This document shows positions 43,638 through 52,312 of a stretch of DNA of 64,000 bases, one piece after another; within the stretch, counting starts at the first letter, position 1, and every line of letters starts with the position of its first letter. The notes below the pieces were generated by a model, which saw only the letters and a list, made by a program, of their open reading frames with translations, ran no database searches and had not been told where the DNA came from. The position numbers were made by a program, and so were the translations under genes. The stretch is taken from positions 1 through 64,000 of the forward strand of contig NZ_SMGK01000005.1 of the NCBI RefSeq assembly GCF_004339725.1, written 5' to 3'. This DNA is from Acidipila rosea (lineage in GTDB: Bacteria; Acidobacteriota; Terriglobia; Terriglobales; Acidobacteriaceae).

Positions 43638-44944
43638 TATGCGTTCACCTCGATCGCCGCAAAGGCATTTCGCGCGGCCTCGATGGTGGCGGAGATATCA
43701 GCCTCTGTGTGCGCAGTACTCAGAAAGGCAGCCTCAAACTGCGACGGCGGCAGCCAGATTCCGGCCTCCATCATCGCGTGGTGAAAGCGGGCGAAGAGCG
43801 CGGTGTCCGAGGCCGCGGCGCTGGCAAAATCGGTAACGGGGGCCTCGGTGAAAAACCAGGTAAACATGGCGCCGACGCGGTTGGTTACGACGGGCAAGCC
43901 CGCCTCGTGTGCAGCGGCGGTGATACCGTCCGCAACCATGGCGCTCAGGGCCTCCAGGCGTGCATAGACCTCGGTCTTGTGCTGCCTCAGGTGCTGGAGT
44001 GTCGCCATCCCTGCCGCCATCGCCAGCGGATTGCCGCTCAGCGTCCCGGCCTGGTAGACCGGTCCGAGTGGCGCCAGCAGGTTCATGATCTCTGCCCGGC
44101 CACCGAACGCCCCGCAGGGCAGGCCACCGCCGATGATCTTGCCCAGAGCCGTCATGTCCGGCACTATGCCGTAGCGCTGCTGCGCCCCGCCATGCGCCAC
44201 GCGGAAACCTGTCATCACCTCGTCGAAAATAAGCAGCGCGCCTTCGCGCAGGGTGATGGCGCGCAGGGTCTCCAGATAGCCCCCCGCCGGCAGCACGCAG
44301 CCCATGTTGCCGACCACCGGCTCCAGAATGATGCAGGCAATCTCCCCGCGATGCGCCTCGAAAGCCGCCTCAACCGAGGCTATGTCGTTATAGGGGAGCG
44401 CCAATGTGTAGTGGGCAATCTCCTCCGGCACGCCGGCCGATCCGGGAATGCCGAAGGTCGCCACCCCTGAGCCGGCTTTCACCAGCAGGCCGTCTGAATG
44501 GCCGTGATAGCAGCCCTCGAACTTGATGATGTATTTTCGCCCCGTAAAGGCTCTCGCCACGCGGATCGCGGACATGGTCGCCTCTGTGCCGGAGCTGACG
44601 AAGCGCAGCTTGTCGATCGAAGGCACTGCTTCGACGACCAGTTCTGCCAGATCGCCCTCCGCCGGCGTCGATGCGCCAAAGCTCGCGCTCTTCGCCGCCG
44701 CCTGCTGGATTGCCTCAACGACCGCGGGAAATGCGTGCCCCAGCACCATCGGCCCCCATGAGCCGAAGTAGTCGAGATAGCGGTTGCCGTCCGCGTCCCA
44801 CAGGTAGGCCCCCGCGCCGCGCACCACAAACGGCGGCTCACCCCCTACGGCGCGAAAGGCGCGCACGGGAGAATCGACCCCACCAGGGAGCAGCGCTTCT
44901 GCGCGCTTCTGCAATGCGAGAGAACGTTCGAGATTTCTTGCCAT
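43637..44944 (-). CDS. hemL: glutamate-1-semialdehyde 2,1-aminomutase
   Basis: HemL isomerises glutamate-1-semialdehyde to 5-aminolevulinate, the first committed step of the C5 porphyrin pathway, using PLP. The 435-residue protein starts at ATG 44944 ([20 protein letters not shown]), supported by GGAA; the frame to 45160 adds 72 residues of poor quality antisense to the next gene. Landmarks are the family opening [43 protein letters not shown], and the Schiff-base Lys in [17 protein letters not shown]. hemA is not in the window. It is upstream of the methyltransferase gene and divergent from the GH57 gene with a 199-base gap. Confidence 0.96.
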   Translation of the reverse strand: MARNLERSLALQKRAEALLPGGVDSPVRAFRAVGGEPPFVVRGAGAYLWDADGNRYLDYFGSWGPMVLGHAFPAVVEAIQQAAAKSASFGASTPAEGDLAELVVEAVPSIDKLRFVSSGTEATMSAIRVARAFTGRKYIIKFEGCYHGHSDGLLVKAGSGVATFGIPGSAGVPEEIAHYTLALPYNDIASVEAAFEAHRGEIACIILEPVVGNMGCVLPAGGYLETLRAITLREGALLIFDEVMTGFRVAHGGAQQRYGIVPDMTALGKIIGGGLPCGAFGGRAEIMNLLAPLGPVYQAGTLSGNPLAMAAGMATLQHLRQHKTEVYARLEALSAMVADGITAAAHEAGLPVVTNRVGAMFTWFFTEAPVTDFASAAASDTALFARFHHAMMEAGIWLPPSQFEAAFLSTAHTEADISATIEAARNAFAAIEVNA

Positions 44945-45143
44945 TGGTTCCAAGTATAAGTTGGGCAGGAGCGAGTCTGCCCGTCGGCTTTCCGTGTTGG
45001 GGTGATCCATTTTGATCTTTCCCGGCCCCCTGGTTTTTTGAGGGCATGTTGTCCAAAACAGCTGCTCGGCGTCGAATCTCAATCCGATGACGGAAAAGTA
45101 AGCCAGCCAAAGCTCCCCGGCGGCTGCTTTAATAGAAGCAGCC

Positions 45144-47648
45144 ATGCAGCCTGAAGCCACAGAAAAAGCATTCGACCAGACGCGTTACATCTGTATTCAC
45201 GGTCACTTCTATCAACCGCCTCGTGAGAACCCCTGGCTGGAGACGGTCGAGATCCAGGACTCCGCCGCTCCTTTCCACGATTGGAACGAACGGATCACCT
45301 CCGAGTGCTATGCGCCTAACGGGGCCTCGCGCATCCTGAATACGAAAGATGAAATCATCCGCATTCTCAATAACTATTCGCGGATCAGTTTCAACTTCGG
45401 TCCAACGCTGCTCTCGTGGCTGGAGCAGAATGCGCCTCGCACCTACCGCATGATCCTCGACGCCGACAAGGCCAGCCAGCGCCGCTTCGGCGGTCACGGC
45501 TCTGCCATGGCGCAGGTTTACAACCACATCATCATGCCGCTTGCGAACACGCGCGATAAGCAGACGCAGATTCGTTGGGGCATCGCAGACTTCGCTCGTC
45601 GCTTTGGACGCCAGCCCGAGGGAATGTGGCTTGCCGAGACTGCCGTGGATTCAGAGACGCTTGGGTTGCTGGCGGACGAAGGCATCCGCTTCACCGTGCT
45701 TGCGCCGCACCAGTGCGCCCGCGTGCGCGAGCTTGGCAGTCCTGCGCTGGACAGGGAATGGTCGGAGACGCCTGAGTCTTCTGTCGACACACGGCAGCCC
45801 TACCTGGTGCGCTTTCCCGGCGGCAGAAGCATTGCCGTCTTCTTCTACGACGGGCCAAGCTCGCGCGCGATCGCCTTTGAAGGGTTGCTGGATAACGGCG
45901 AAAGGCTGGCGCGTCGACTGCTCGACGGCTTCTCCGGCAGCGCGAATGCGCAGCTTGTCCATGTTGCAACGGACGGCGAGAGTTACGGCCATCATCACAA
46001 GCATGGCGAAATGGCGCTCTCCTATGCGCTCAAGTGGATCGAGCAGGGGCAGGATGCAACGCTCATCAACTATGGAGAATTTCTTGCGAAATTCCCGCCG
46101 TCCCATGAAGCGCAGATTGTAGAAAATACCTCCTGGAGCTGTGTCCATGGCGTCGAGCGGTGGCGCTCCAACTGTGGCTGCAACGGCGGCCATGGCGGCT
46201 GGAACCAGGAGTGGCGCGCACCTCTCCGCAAGGCGCTCGATCAGCTACGCGACGCAACGGTTCCGCTGGTGGAGGCTGCCGCGGCGCCGCTGCTGCGCGA
46301 CGTCTGGGCTGCCCGCGATGCCTATATCGATGTGATTCTCGACCGCAAGCCCGCTGCCGTTGAGACGTTTCTAGCCGCTCACAGGGTGGGTCCGCTCGAT
46401 GCCGCCGGACGCACAACCATCCTGAAGCTGATGGAGCTTGAGCGGCACGCGCTGCTCATGTTCACCAGCTGCGGCTGGTTCTTTGATGAAATCTCAGGCA
46501 TCGAAACCGTCCAGATCATCGCGTATGCGGGCCGCGTGCTGCAGTTAGCATCGGAGCTCTTCGGCGTGTCGAGCGCAAAGCTGGAGGCGGACTTCATCGA
46601 GCAGCTCAGTACCGCCAAGAGCAACGTGCCCGAGGAGAAGGATGGCGCATCCATCTATGCGCGCACGGCCAAGCATGCCCAGGTCGGCCTTGAGCAGGTC
46701 GCCGCGCACTACGCAATCAGTTCCGTCTTCAGTAGCTATCCTCAGGAGACGCAGCTGTTCTGCTATCTCGTCCGCAGGCAGACCTATGAGGCAAGCACCT
46801 CCGGCCGGGCAAGGCTCGTCATCGGAGATGCAAAGGTAGTCTCGGCCATCACTGAAGAGGCTGAGCGGGCCTTCTTTGCCGTTCTTCATTTTGGCGATCA
46901 GAACATTACCGCAGCGGTGAAGCGCTACGATGCGATCGATGCTGCTGCACGGCTCCAGTTCTCCGATGCAGCGAAGGTGGCTCTCACCCGTGCCGACTTC
47001 CCTGAAGTGATCCGCCTCTTCGATCGGACCTTCGGCGACAAGAGCTACTCCATTCACTCTCTCTTCCGCGATGAGCAGCGCAGGATTCTCGACCTGATTC
47101 TCAACTCAACCCTGGCAGAGGTAGAGACCAGCCTCATCGCGATCTATGAAGATCACGCTTCGCTGCTGCACTTCCTCAGCCTGGCAAATGCGCCCAAACC
47201 GCCGGCGCTTGCCATGGCTGCCAGCTTCGCCGTCAATGCCGGGCTGCGGCGAGCTCTCAGCGCCGATCCGATGAATGTGGTCGAGGCGCGCACTTACCTT
47301 GCGCTTGCGACCGCAGACCAGATTTCATTGGATCAGAAACTTCTAAGTTACCTGGCAGACCAGCAGATGAAGCGCGCCATGGATCGACTAAGCAGCCATC
47401 CGGAGATACCCGAGAATCTGGAGACGGCATCGCAGGCCGCGCAGGCGCTGCGCGAGCTGCCCTTCGAACTGAATCTGTGGCAGGCACAGAACATCTGGAA
47501 TACAACCCTCAAGCTGGCGCATGAGGAACATGCTCCTGCCCCCGCGTGGATGGAGCAGTTCCTGGACCTCGGGCGACATCTCGGCATCTGTGTCGAGGAG
47601 TTGGTCGTCGAGGAAGAGGAAGTTGCATTCGGCGCCGGCCGTGCATAA
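45144..47648 (+). CDS. glycoside hydrolase family 57 protein with DUF3536
   Basis: A large cytoplasmic protein (834 residues) of the amylopullulanase-like GH57 class. Residues about 10-350 are the catalytic barrel: [32 protein letters not shown], and the nucleophile Glu165 in [12 protein letters not shown]; an Asp in [15 protein letters not shown] is the proton donor candidate. The C-terminal DUF3536 (about 370-830) is alpha-helical. The family acts on alpha-1,4/1,6 glucans or glycogen-like polymers, so with glgC in this window a glycogen link is possible, but not shown. No signal peptide. It is 18 bases upstream of the next gene. Confidence 0.87.
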   Translation: MQPEATEKAFDQTRYICIHGHFYQPPRENPWLETVEIQDSAAPFHDWNERITSECYAPNGASRILNTKDEIIRILNNYSRISFNFGPTLLSWLEQNAPRTYRMILDADKASQRRFGGHGSAMAQVYNHIIMPLANTRDKQTQIRWGIADFARRFGRQPEGMWLAETAVDSETLGLLADEGIRFTVLAPHQCARVRELGSPALDREWSETPESSVDTRQPYLVRFPGGRSIAVFFYDGPSSRAIAFEGLLDNGERLARRLLDGFSGSANAQLVHVATDGESYGHHHKHGEMALSYALKWIEQGQDATLINYGEFLAKFPPSHEAQIVENTSWSCVHGVERWRSNCGCNGGHGGWNQEWRAPLRKALDQLRDATVPLVEAAAAPLLRDVWAARDAYIDVILDRKPAAVETFLAAHRVGPLDAAGRTTILKLMELERHALLMFTSCGWFFDEISGIETVQIIAYAGRVLQLASELFGVSSAKLEADFIEQLSTAKSNVPEEKDGASIYARTAKHAQVGLEQVAAHYAISSVFSSYPQETQLFCYLVRRQTYEASTSGRARLVIGDAKVVSAITEEAERAFFAVLHFGDQNITAAVKRYDAIDAAARLQFSDAAKVALTRADFPEVIRLFDRTFGDKSYSIHSLFRDEQRRILDLILNSTLAEVETSLIAIYEDHASLLHFLSLANAPKPPALAMAASFAVNAGLRRALSADPMNVVEARTYLALATADQISLDQKLLSYLADQQMKRAMDRLSSHPEIPENLETASQAAQALRELPFELNLWQAQNIWNTTLKLAHEEHAPAPAWMEQFLDLGRHLGICVEELVVEEEEVAFGAGRA

Positions 47649-47666
47649 AGAAAGGTCATTTTTTTC

Positions 47667-48758
47667 ATGCGGACAGTAATCGCAAAGCGGCTCAGCCGCC
47701 GCGGGGAAGGCCTCGGCAATGAGATCATTCCCTGGGCCAAGTCGTTCATCGCCAGCCGCGTGCTCGATGCGCATCTTTCGGGCACGGCCTGGGGTCTGAA
47801 TGGCCGTAAGTATTGGCGCAACTTCGAAACAGGCCGACTCGACTGGCTCCGCCAGGAGGTGCTGCTCAAGTCTCTGCCTCATTACCCTTTCACGCAGGAC
47901 GATTATCGCGCGGCCGGCCGCCGCGACTTCGCTGAAGCCTTCAAAGTATGGGCAGAGGCCAAGGGGCTGCTGCGCAAGCAGAATTACGTCGTTACTGTCG
48001 ATGGAATGTACGGCGGCTACTACGCCATAGAAACAGCCCGGGAGTTTCTGTGGAGCAAGCTGCTGAATTCCCGGCGCGCGCTGCAGAATATCTTTGACGC
48101 GAGGAGCAGGATCGACCCCGGCAAGCTGCTGATTGCAGTGCATGTACGCGCGGGCAGCGATTTCCTCGCGGAGACTGAATCCATGCGTTCACGGTTCAAC
48201 GTCAAGCTGCCGTTCGAGTGGTATGCAGCCGCGGCGCGGAGCCTCAAGGCCGAGTTCGGAACGAAAGCGCAGTTTCTTCTGCTCTGCGATCGCCCGTCCG
48301 ATCAGTTCCGCCGCCTTGCCGCGGAGCTTGATGCAGTCACCACGCTTCATCACACGTTGAGCGAGTGCAGTGATCTCTGCCTGCTCGCCCTGGCCGATCT
48401 CCGCATCTGCTCTGTCTCGTCCTACAGCCTCGCGGCGTGCTTTCTCTCGCGCGGACCCTACATCTGGTGCGAGGAGCAGCTTGGCATTCGTAATGGCCTC
48501 TACAGCATCTGGGGTCACGAGCCGCAGGAGCAGCAGGAGGGCAGTTTCTTTTCGGAGACAGAGGCCTTGCTGAGAGAGGCCGGCGAAGAGAGTCGCGATC
48601 TGCTGGATGCTAGAAACGGATTTGCCGTCAGGATGGATGGCGCGCTGCCGCAGGCGCTTGTCGAGCGACTCTATCTAAGACTGGAGGAGCGTGACCGGCG
48701 CTTCGACCTGGTGCGCTATGGCGCATTTCCAACGGGCGGAGGTTCTCAGCTCGCCTGA
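47667..48758 (+). CDS. fucosyltransferase-like glycosyltransferase (putative)
   Basis: A 363-residue soluble protein that I do not recognise with certainty. Its pattern fits the GT-B fucosyltransferase superfamily: RGEGLGNEIIPWAKSFIA near the N-terminus, LLIAVHVRAGSDFL mid-protein (compare the HxRxGD-type donor site), and SDLCLLALADLRICSVSSYS plus LAACFLS near the C-terminus (compare the SD-x-LMS-CD-x-IISNSSFS region of GT11/GT23 enzymes). No signal peptide or membrane span. It follows the GH57 gene by 18 bases, so a role in polysaccharide synthesis is plausible. A shorter start at a downstream codon is possible but not required. Confidence 0.5.
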   Translation: MRTVIAKRLSRRGEGLGNEIIPWAKSFIASRVLDAHLSGTAWGLNGRKYWRNFETGRLDWLRQEVLLKSLPHYPFTQDDYRAAGRRDFAEAFKVWAEAKGLLRKQNYVVTVDGMYGGYYAIETAREFLWSKLLNSRRALQNIFDARSRIDPGKLLIAVHVRAGSDFLAETESMRSRFNVKLPFEWYAAAARSLKAEFGTKAQFLLLCDRPSDQFRRLAAELDAVTTLHHTLSECSDLCLLALADLRICSVSSYSLAACFLSRGPYIWCEEQLGIRNGLYSIWGHEPQEQQEGSFFSETEALLREAGEESRDLLDARNGFAVRMDGALPQALVERLYLRLEERDRRFDLVRYGAFPTGGGSQLA

Positions 48759-48771
48759 GAAGCAGTTCTGT

Positions 48772-48847
48772 TGGAGCACCGAATGGGATTTGAACCCATG
48801 AATACTGGTTTTGCAGACCAGCGCGTTAGCCACTTCGCCATCGGTGC
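48772..48847 (-). tRNA. tRNA-Cys (GCA)
   Basis: On the minus strand a full cloverleaf can be drawn. The acceptor is GCACCGA paired with TCGGTGC, followed by T (discriminator U, as expected for cysteine tRNA) and encoded CCA. The D-arm is GCG...CGC, the anticodon arm is CTGGT-CTGCAAA-ACCAG with anticodon GCA, and the T-arm is ATGGG-TTCAAAT-CCCAT. Length 76 with CCA. It lies downstream of the peroxiredoxin gene on the same strand, separated by a hairpin. Confidence 0.96.
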
Positions 48848-48854
48848 TCACTCG

Positions 48855-48882
48855 GCGGCCCTGAAAGAGCTCTCAGGGCCGC
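48855..48882 (-). terminator. hairpin between the peroxiredoxin gene and tRNA-Cys
   Basis: GCGGCCCTGA (48855-48864) pairs perfectly with TCAGGGCCGC (48873-48882) around an 8-nt loop. There is no T run on the minus strand, so it may be a terminator for the peroxiredoxin or a processing stem for the tRNA. Confidence 0.5.
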
Positions 48883-48900
48883 TTCTACAACGACTATAGC

Positions 48901-49563
48901 TTACTTCGCGGCCAGGTCTTTCTTGGACAGGTACCACCGCTCAACCTTGAGTCCTGCTCCGCCGCCGTTGGTGCGCTTCGCTGCGTCTTCTACGGTCGCA
49001 GGAGCTGCAACGATCACTGACTCGCCCGGCTGCCAGTTTGCCGGCAGCGAAACAGAGTTTGCATCCGCAACCTGGAGCGCCTGGAAGACACGAACCAGTT
49101 CGTCGATATTGCGGCCGACCTGCATGGGGTAGTAGATGATGGCGCGAATCGTCTGCTTCGGATCGATTGCGAAGACAGCGCGAACCGTCGAGGTATCGGA
49201 AGCGGCCTCGTGAATCATGCCGTAAGCCTGCGAAACCTTCGTATCGAGATCGGCGATGACAGGGAACTTGACCTGGATGCCGCCGTGTTCTTCAAGATCG
49301 CGTACCCAGGCGATATGCGAGTAGATGGAGTCGATCGACACACCGACCAACTGCACATTCAGCTTGTCGAACTCCGCGGAGCGGCGCGCGAACTCAATGA
49401 ACTCCGTTGAGCAGACGGGGGTGAAGTCGGCAGGATGCGAGAAGAGCAGCACATACTTGCCCTTCGAGGTGTAGTCGCTCAGCTTGATCACGCCATGCGT
49501 GCTCTTGGCCTGAAACTCAGGCGCCGGATCGTTGATGCGGGGAATACGGTTCTCTGTGCTCAT
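48901..49563 (-). CDS. 1-Cys peroxiredoxin (Prx6 type)
   Basis: A 220-residue thiol peroxidase of the Prx6 subfamily, acting in the cytoplasm on hydrogen peroxide or organic peroxides. The peroxidatic Cys51 is in PADFTPVCSTEF, with the conserved Pro, Thr and Arg (VRAVFAIDP) of the active site, and the family-specific C-terminal arm (VERWYLSKKDLAAK). There is no other cysteine in the protein, so it must be recycled by an external thiol. Start is ATG 49563. Its 5' leader holds an intrinsic terminator (49605-49640), described separately. It is followed by a hairpin and tRNA-Cys. Confidence 0.93.
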   Translation of the reverse strand: MSTENRIPRINDPAPEFQAKSTHGVIKLSDYTSKGKYVLLFSHPADFTPVCSTEFIEFARRSAEFDKLNVQLVGVSIDSIYSHIAWVRDLEEHGGIQVKFPVIADLDTKVSQAYGMIHEAASDTSTVRAVFAIDPKQTIRAIIYYPMQVGRNIDELVRVFQALQVADANSVSLPANWQPGESVIVAAPATVEDAAKRTNGGGAGLKVERWYLSKKDLAAK

Positions 49564-49604
49564 TTGCTCTCGTCCTCTTCCGTGAAGGGTTGATTTCCGT
49601 GCAA

Positions 49605-49640
49605 TAAAAAACCCACCTCGGCAGCTCTCTGCGGGTGGGT
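49605..49640 (-). terminator. intrinsic terminator in the leader of the peroxiredoxin gene
   Basis: On the minus strand ACCCACC (49640-49634) pairs with GGTGGGT (49617-49611), with a further GCAG/CTGC stem and a 4-nt CTCT loop inside, and is followed by TTTTTTATT. It is in the right orientation to stop transcripts before the peroxiredoxin ATG. GGCAG at about 49664-49668 can pair with the CTGCC within the hairpin, so an alternative antiterminator fold is possible. Confidence 0.7.
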
Positions 49641-49767
49641 CGTTCGAACCTCTGGTTTGAATCTGCCTTTACGATTCGCTCCCGGAACACACCCGCGCAG
49701 CACACTGACAGCGGCAGCGACAGCAGGTGCACATGGGAGTGTAAGCAGTTCCGTTCATCTCTAGCCA

Positions 49768-49797
49768 AGACTAGAACCGCGCCGCCCGCCGTGTCAA
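49768..49797 (-). promoter_or_regulatory. sigma-70-like promoter for the peroxiredoxin leader
   Basis: Minus-strand TTGACA (49797-49792) is a perfect -35 element; TAGTCT (49773-49768) is a weaker -10 after an 18-base spacer. Transcription would start near 49760 and reach the terminator at 49605, making an RNA of about 155 nt. Confidence 0.5.
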
Positions 49798-49806
49798 ACT
49801 CCACTC

Positions 49807-50700
49807 ATGCGCGAACTCTCCTACACCCTCTGCGATGTTTTTACAGAAACGCCCCTTACCGGAAATCAGCTCGCCGTTTTTCATGATGGTTCCGGGCTCA
49901 CCGACGCCGAGATGCAGGCGCTTGCCCGCGAAACCAATCTTTCCGAGACAACCTTCCTTCTCCGTCGCACGCCTGAGGTCGAGCGAGAGCGTGGGTTGCG
50001 GGTCCGCATCTTCACCGTCCAGGAGGAGCTGCCTTTTGCCGGTCACCCAACGCTGGGCACTGCGAGCGTCGCCCGCACGCTCCTGCCTGAGTACCACGGG
50101 GCAGAGACCATCACGCTCGATCTGAATGCTGGCAGGGTGCCGGTGCGCTTCGCACCAGGGAAGCAGAAGCCCCGCATCGCCTTCGGGGAAATGACGCAGC
50201 CTGAGCCGCGCTTTGGCGCATTCCATGATCCGGCCGCAGTGGCAGCGGCTATCGGGATGACGCCACATGACCTGGCCCCGCACGCGCCCATCCAGACCGT
50301 CTCCACGGGTATCGCCTACTGCATTGTGCCGCTCAGGTCCGTCGAGACGCTGGAGCGTCTACAGATCTCGCAGCGGGATGCAGCCGCCTACCTGGCGAAG
50401 ACGGACGCGAAGTTCTTCTACTGCATCGCGCGGGAAGCCCCAGGCGAGTGGCGCACCCGGATGCAGTTCTACAACGGCGAGGATCCCGCCACCGGGTCCG
50501 CGGCCGGCTGCGCGATTGCATGGCTGGTGCGCCATGGTCAGGAGCCCTCCGAGGCGCCAGTGCACCTTCGCCAGGGCATTGAAATCAAAAGGCCGAGCGA
50601 TCTTTACGCGACCGCAAAACTGTTTGGAGACACCGTGAGCGAAGTGCGCGTCGCGGGCAGCACCGTTCCTGTGGCAAATGGACTCCTTTTCCTTGAGTGA
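49807..50700 (+). CDS. PhzF-family isomerase/epimerase
   Basis: A 297-residue protein of the PhzF family, two-domain fold of diaminopimelate-epimerase type. Landmarks: DVFTETPLTGNQLAVF near the N-terminus, the catalytic-Glu region ARETNLSETTFLL (about residue 45-48), RIFTVQEELPFAGHPTLGTA, and the C-terminal ATGSAAGCAIAWLV glycine-rich loop. True phenazine synthesis genes are absent, so it probably acts on a small metabolite of unknown identity. The start is ATG 49807; no strong Shine-Dalgarno is seen. It is divergent from the peroxiredoxin unit. A palindrome-rich gap of over 500 bases follows. Confidence 0.88.
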   Translation: MRELSYTLCDVFTETPLTGNQLAVFHDGSGLTDAEMQALARETNLSETTFLLRRTPEVERERGLRVRIFTVQEELPFAGHPTLGTASVARTLLPEYHGAETITLDLNAGRVPVRFAPGKQKPRIAFGEMTQPEPRFGAFHDPAAVAAAIGMTPHDLAPHAPIQTVSTGIAYCIVPLRSVETLERLQISQRDAAAYLAKTDAKFFYCIAREAPGEWRTRMQFYNGEDPATGSAAGCAIAWLVRHGQEPSEAPVHLRQGIEIKRPSDLYATAKLFGDTVSEVRVAGSTVPVANGLLFLE

Positions 50701-50765
50701 TGCACATGCTTTCAACAGCCTCAGAATAGGAAATCGCCAATAGTTACAGTGCGATGACAGTTTTC

Positions 50766-50854
50766 AACGATTGCCAAGAGGAAAATGACGGCCATTTTCT
50801 CCTTTCATTCGCCGTTGCGCTGAGGCTCTGCTCTTCGTACTCTTGGCAAGCGTT
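50766..50854. repeat. 89-nt inverted-repeat element, possible structured RNA
   Basis: AACG-A-TTGCCAAGAG (50766-50780) pairs with CTCTTGGCAA-G-CGTT (50840-50854) with a single A-G mismatch, a 14-pair closing stem. Directly inside is a second perfect hairpin GAAAATG-ACGGC-CATTTTC (50781-50799), followed by about 40 bases of loop. The geometry suits a structured RNA or a palindromic DNA element. Confidence 0.6.
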
Positions 50855-51020
50855 CAGGAAAATATCCCCGGACGCACTTTCGCCTATTGACCGACAACTG
50901 AGTTAGAGCAAGAGCGCCCAGCAGTGGGGCCGCGCTCATGCCTGCTATCGTCCGGGGAACCGATCCGGAATATGCGCAGCCATGAGTCAGGCCCTGCAAT
51001 GGGCGGGCAACCCTTGCTCT

Positions 51021-51143
51021 CCGCATCCTGACTGGGAATGCGGTCCCGTGTTTGCGCGCTGCGTTTTTTTCGCAGCCCCGCACGGGCCCGGGTAGCTTTG
51101 CGCCTTTTTTAGGCCAGACCCGCCTTTCGCAGTCAGGATGCGG
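51021..51143. repeat. nested palindrome upstream of the response regulator gene
   Basis: CCGCATCCTGACTG (51021-51034) is perfectly inverted as CAGTCAGGATGCGG (51130-51143). Nested inside are CCCGTG (51045-51050) / CACGGG (51081-51086) and a hairpin GCTGCG-T7-CGCAGC (51058-51076). The 123-nt structure ends 94 bases before the response-regulator ATG. Confidence 0.6.
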
Positions 51144-51236
51144 CCACCGGAAACCCTTTGCGGGCGCATACACCCTACGTGTGTCTGCCCGCAGCAACGC
51201 CCCGCCGTGCTCGCGGGAGAGAGACAAAGCAAACGA

Positions 51237-51653
51237 ATGCGGCCCCGTAAAATCATCCTCTGCGTCGACGATAATGAACAGGCACTCTCCGTACGTAAAT
51301 TCATGCTGGAGACTCGCGGCTACCGCGTATTGACAGCAACCTCGGGAGAGCAAGCGCTCGAACTCTTCCGTGAGAACGCGATCGACCTCGTGCTCAGCGA
51401 CCTCATCATGCCCCAGATGGACGGCAACCAGCTCGTCGAGCGCATGAAGCAGATCTCGCCCGAGGTACCGATGATTATCCTCTCCGGAAGCGTCAAGGCT
51501 TATGAACGCGCCAGCAGCGCCGATGCATTCCTGCCCAAGGGCGCCTGCACGCCGCTCGATGTTCTCGAACGTATCCGCGTCATGATCGCGCGCAAGCGTG
51601 GTCCTAGAAAGCACATCACCTCGCAGCCGCTGGTTCACAGCCTCGCATCGTAG
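51237..51653 (+). CDS. stand-alone response-regulator receiver protein
   Basis: A 138-residue CheY-like protein. I take ATG 51237 (IILCVDDNEQAL): the longer frame from 51138 overlaps the palindromic leader and lacks the fold. Asp11-Asp12 and phospho-acceptor Asp55 in LVLSDLIMPQMDG are present, together with ILSGS and the conserved Lys in AFLPKGA. It has no output domain; the tail (RGPRKHITSQPLVHSLAS) is basic and flexible. No histidine kinase is next to it. It is the second receiver-only protein in the window after 20124-20573, but the sequences differ well beyond the fold core. Confidence 0.85.
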   Translation: MRPRKIILCVDDNEQALSVRKFMLETRGYRVLTATSGEQALELFRENAIDLVLSDLIMPQMDGNQLVERMKQISPEVPMIILSGSVKAYERASSADAFLPKGACTPLDVLERIRVMIARKRGPRKHITSQPLVHSLAS

Positions 51654-51663
51654 GGCTGGCGGC

Positions 51664-52176
51664 TCACAGCCGGTGCATCATCCAGCCCAGCAGCCAGGCG
51701 AGCACCAGCAGGGGAGCGGTAAAGATCGCCGCCACCGTAAAGCCGATCAGCAGCAGAAAGACCCAGTCGCGCCACGTATGGCGTCGCGGTTCATGCAGAT
51801 GGCGGGTGAGCAGGGCGTAGTTGCGGCGGTTTGCCTTCCACGCGATGTCGAAGATGTCGCCCAGGAGCGGAACCGCCCCGATCACTACATCGAGGCCGAG
51901 GTTCACCAGCATGCGGGCGAGTGTCACATAGGGCACTCCCCGGAACCATGCCGCTACCACCAGAATGGTCGAAGCAAGGCCCGCAAGCACGTCGCCGAGG
52001 CCGGGGATCAGGCCGACAATGCCGTCCAGCCCGAAGCGTATCGACGTGCCGGGAATGCGGAAGCAGTCATCCAGCACGTGGGCGAGCATGTCCAGATTCT
52101 CATCGGCAAAGAGTCCCCGCGCGGCGCGGGTTCTCGGTGCAAGAATCTCAGGCGGATTGTTGGCGCCCTGCGGCAT
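51664..52176 (-). CDS. DUF4112 family protein
   Basis: A 170-residue protein with the DUF4112 core IPGTSIRFGLDGIVGLIPGLG and DVLAGLASTILVVAAWF, then VVIGAVPLLGDIFDIAWKANRRN. About two membrane helices in the core and a third near the C-terminus (WVFLLLIGFTVAAIF and LLVLAWLLGWMMH). The start ATG 52176 has GGGGGA at a proper spacing; the frame to 52395 has no family character. Function of the family is unknown. It is divergent from the serine hydrolase gene, with a perfect dyad in the gap. Confidence 0.85.
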   Translation of the reverse strand: MPQGANNPPEILAPRTRAARGLFADENLDMLAHVLDDCFRIPGTSIRFGLDGIVGLIPGLGDVLAGLASTILVVAAWFRGVPYVTLARMLVNLGLDVVIGAVPLLGDIFDIAWKANRRNYALLTRHLHEPRRHTWRDWVFLLLIGFTVAAIFTAPLLVLAWLLGWMMHRL

Positions 52177-52242
52177 AGATGTCCCCCATTGGATGCGGCT
52201 TGCACCGGTAGAGTGCAGCTTGATCGGGCCCAGGAGGCACGG

Positions 52243-52259
52243 ATCGGTCGCCGACCGAT
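52243..52259. promoter_or_regulatory. perfect 17-base dyad between divergent genes
   Basis: ATCGGTC-GCC-GACCGAT is a perfect inverted repeat of two 7-base arms in the 136-base gap between the DUF4112 gene and the serine hydrolase gene. It is a good candidate operator for one or both genes. It could also form a hairpin in the leader of the DUF4112 transcript. Confidence 0.4.
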
Positions 52260-52312
52260 GTCTCGACCGCTGCATATACAGTGTTAGCAGCTTCTCAACG
52301 CCGGAGAGTGGA

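Larger units (their letters stand above)
50701..51236. other. 536-base intergenic region with multiple palindromes
   Basis: No gene is visible between phzF and the response regulator. Three structured parts stand out: an 89-nt element at 50766-50854, an 8-bp inverted repeat AGAGCAAG (50905-50912) / CTTGCTCT (51013-51020), and a nested palindrome at 51021-51143. The gap is unusually long for this dense genome. Possible explanations are small RNAs, a leader of the response-regulator gene, or a mobile palindromic repeat. Confidence 0.55.

Noticed and set aside
49807..50700. Phenazine biosynthesis locus
   Set aside because: Only a PhzF-family gene is present; phzA/B, D, E and G are absent, and the family is widespread outside phenazine producers.
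50766..50854. Integron attC site
   Set aside because: The size and imperfect palindrome are suggestive, but the terminal core sites do not match RYYYAAC/GTTRRRY symmetrically and there is no integrase or cassette gene nearby.
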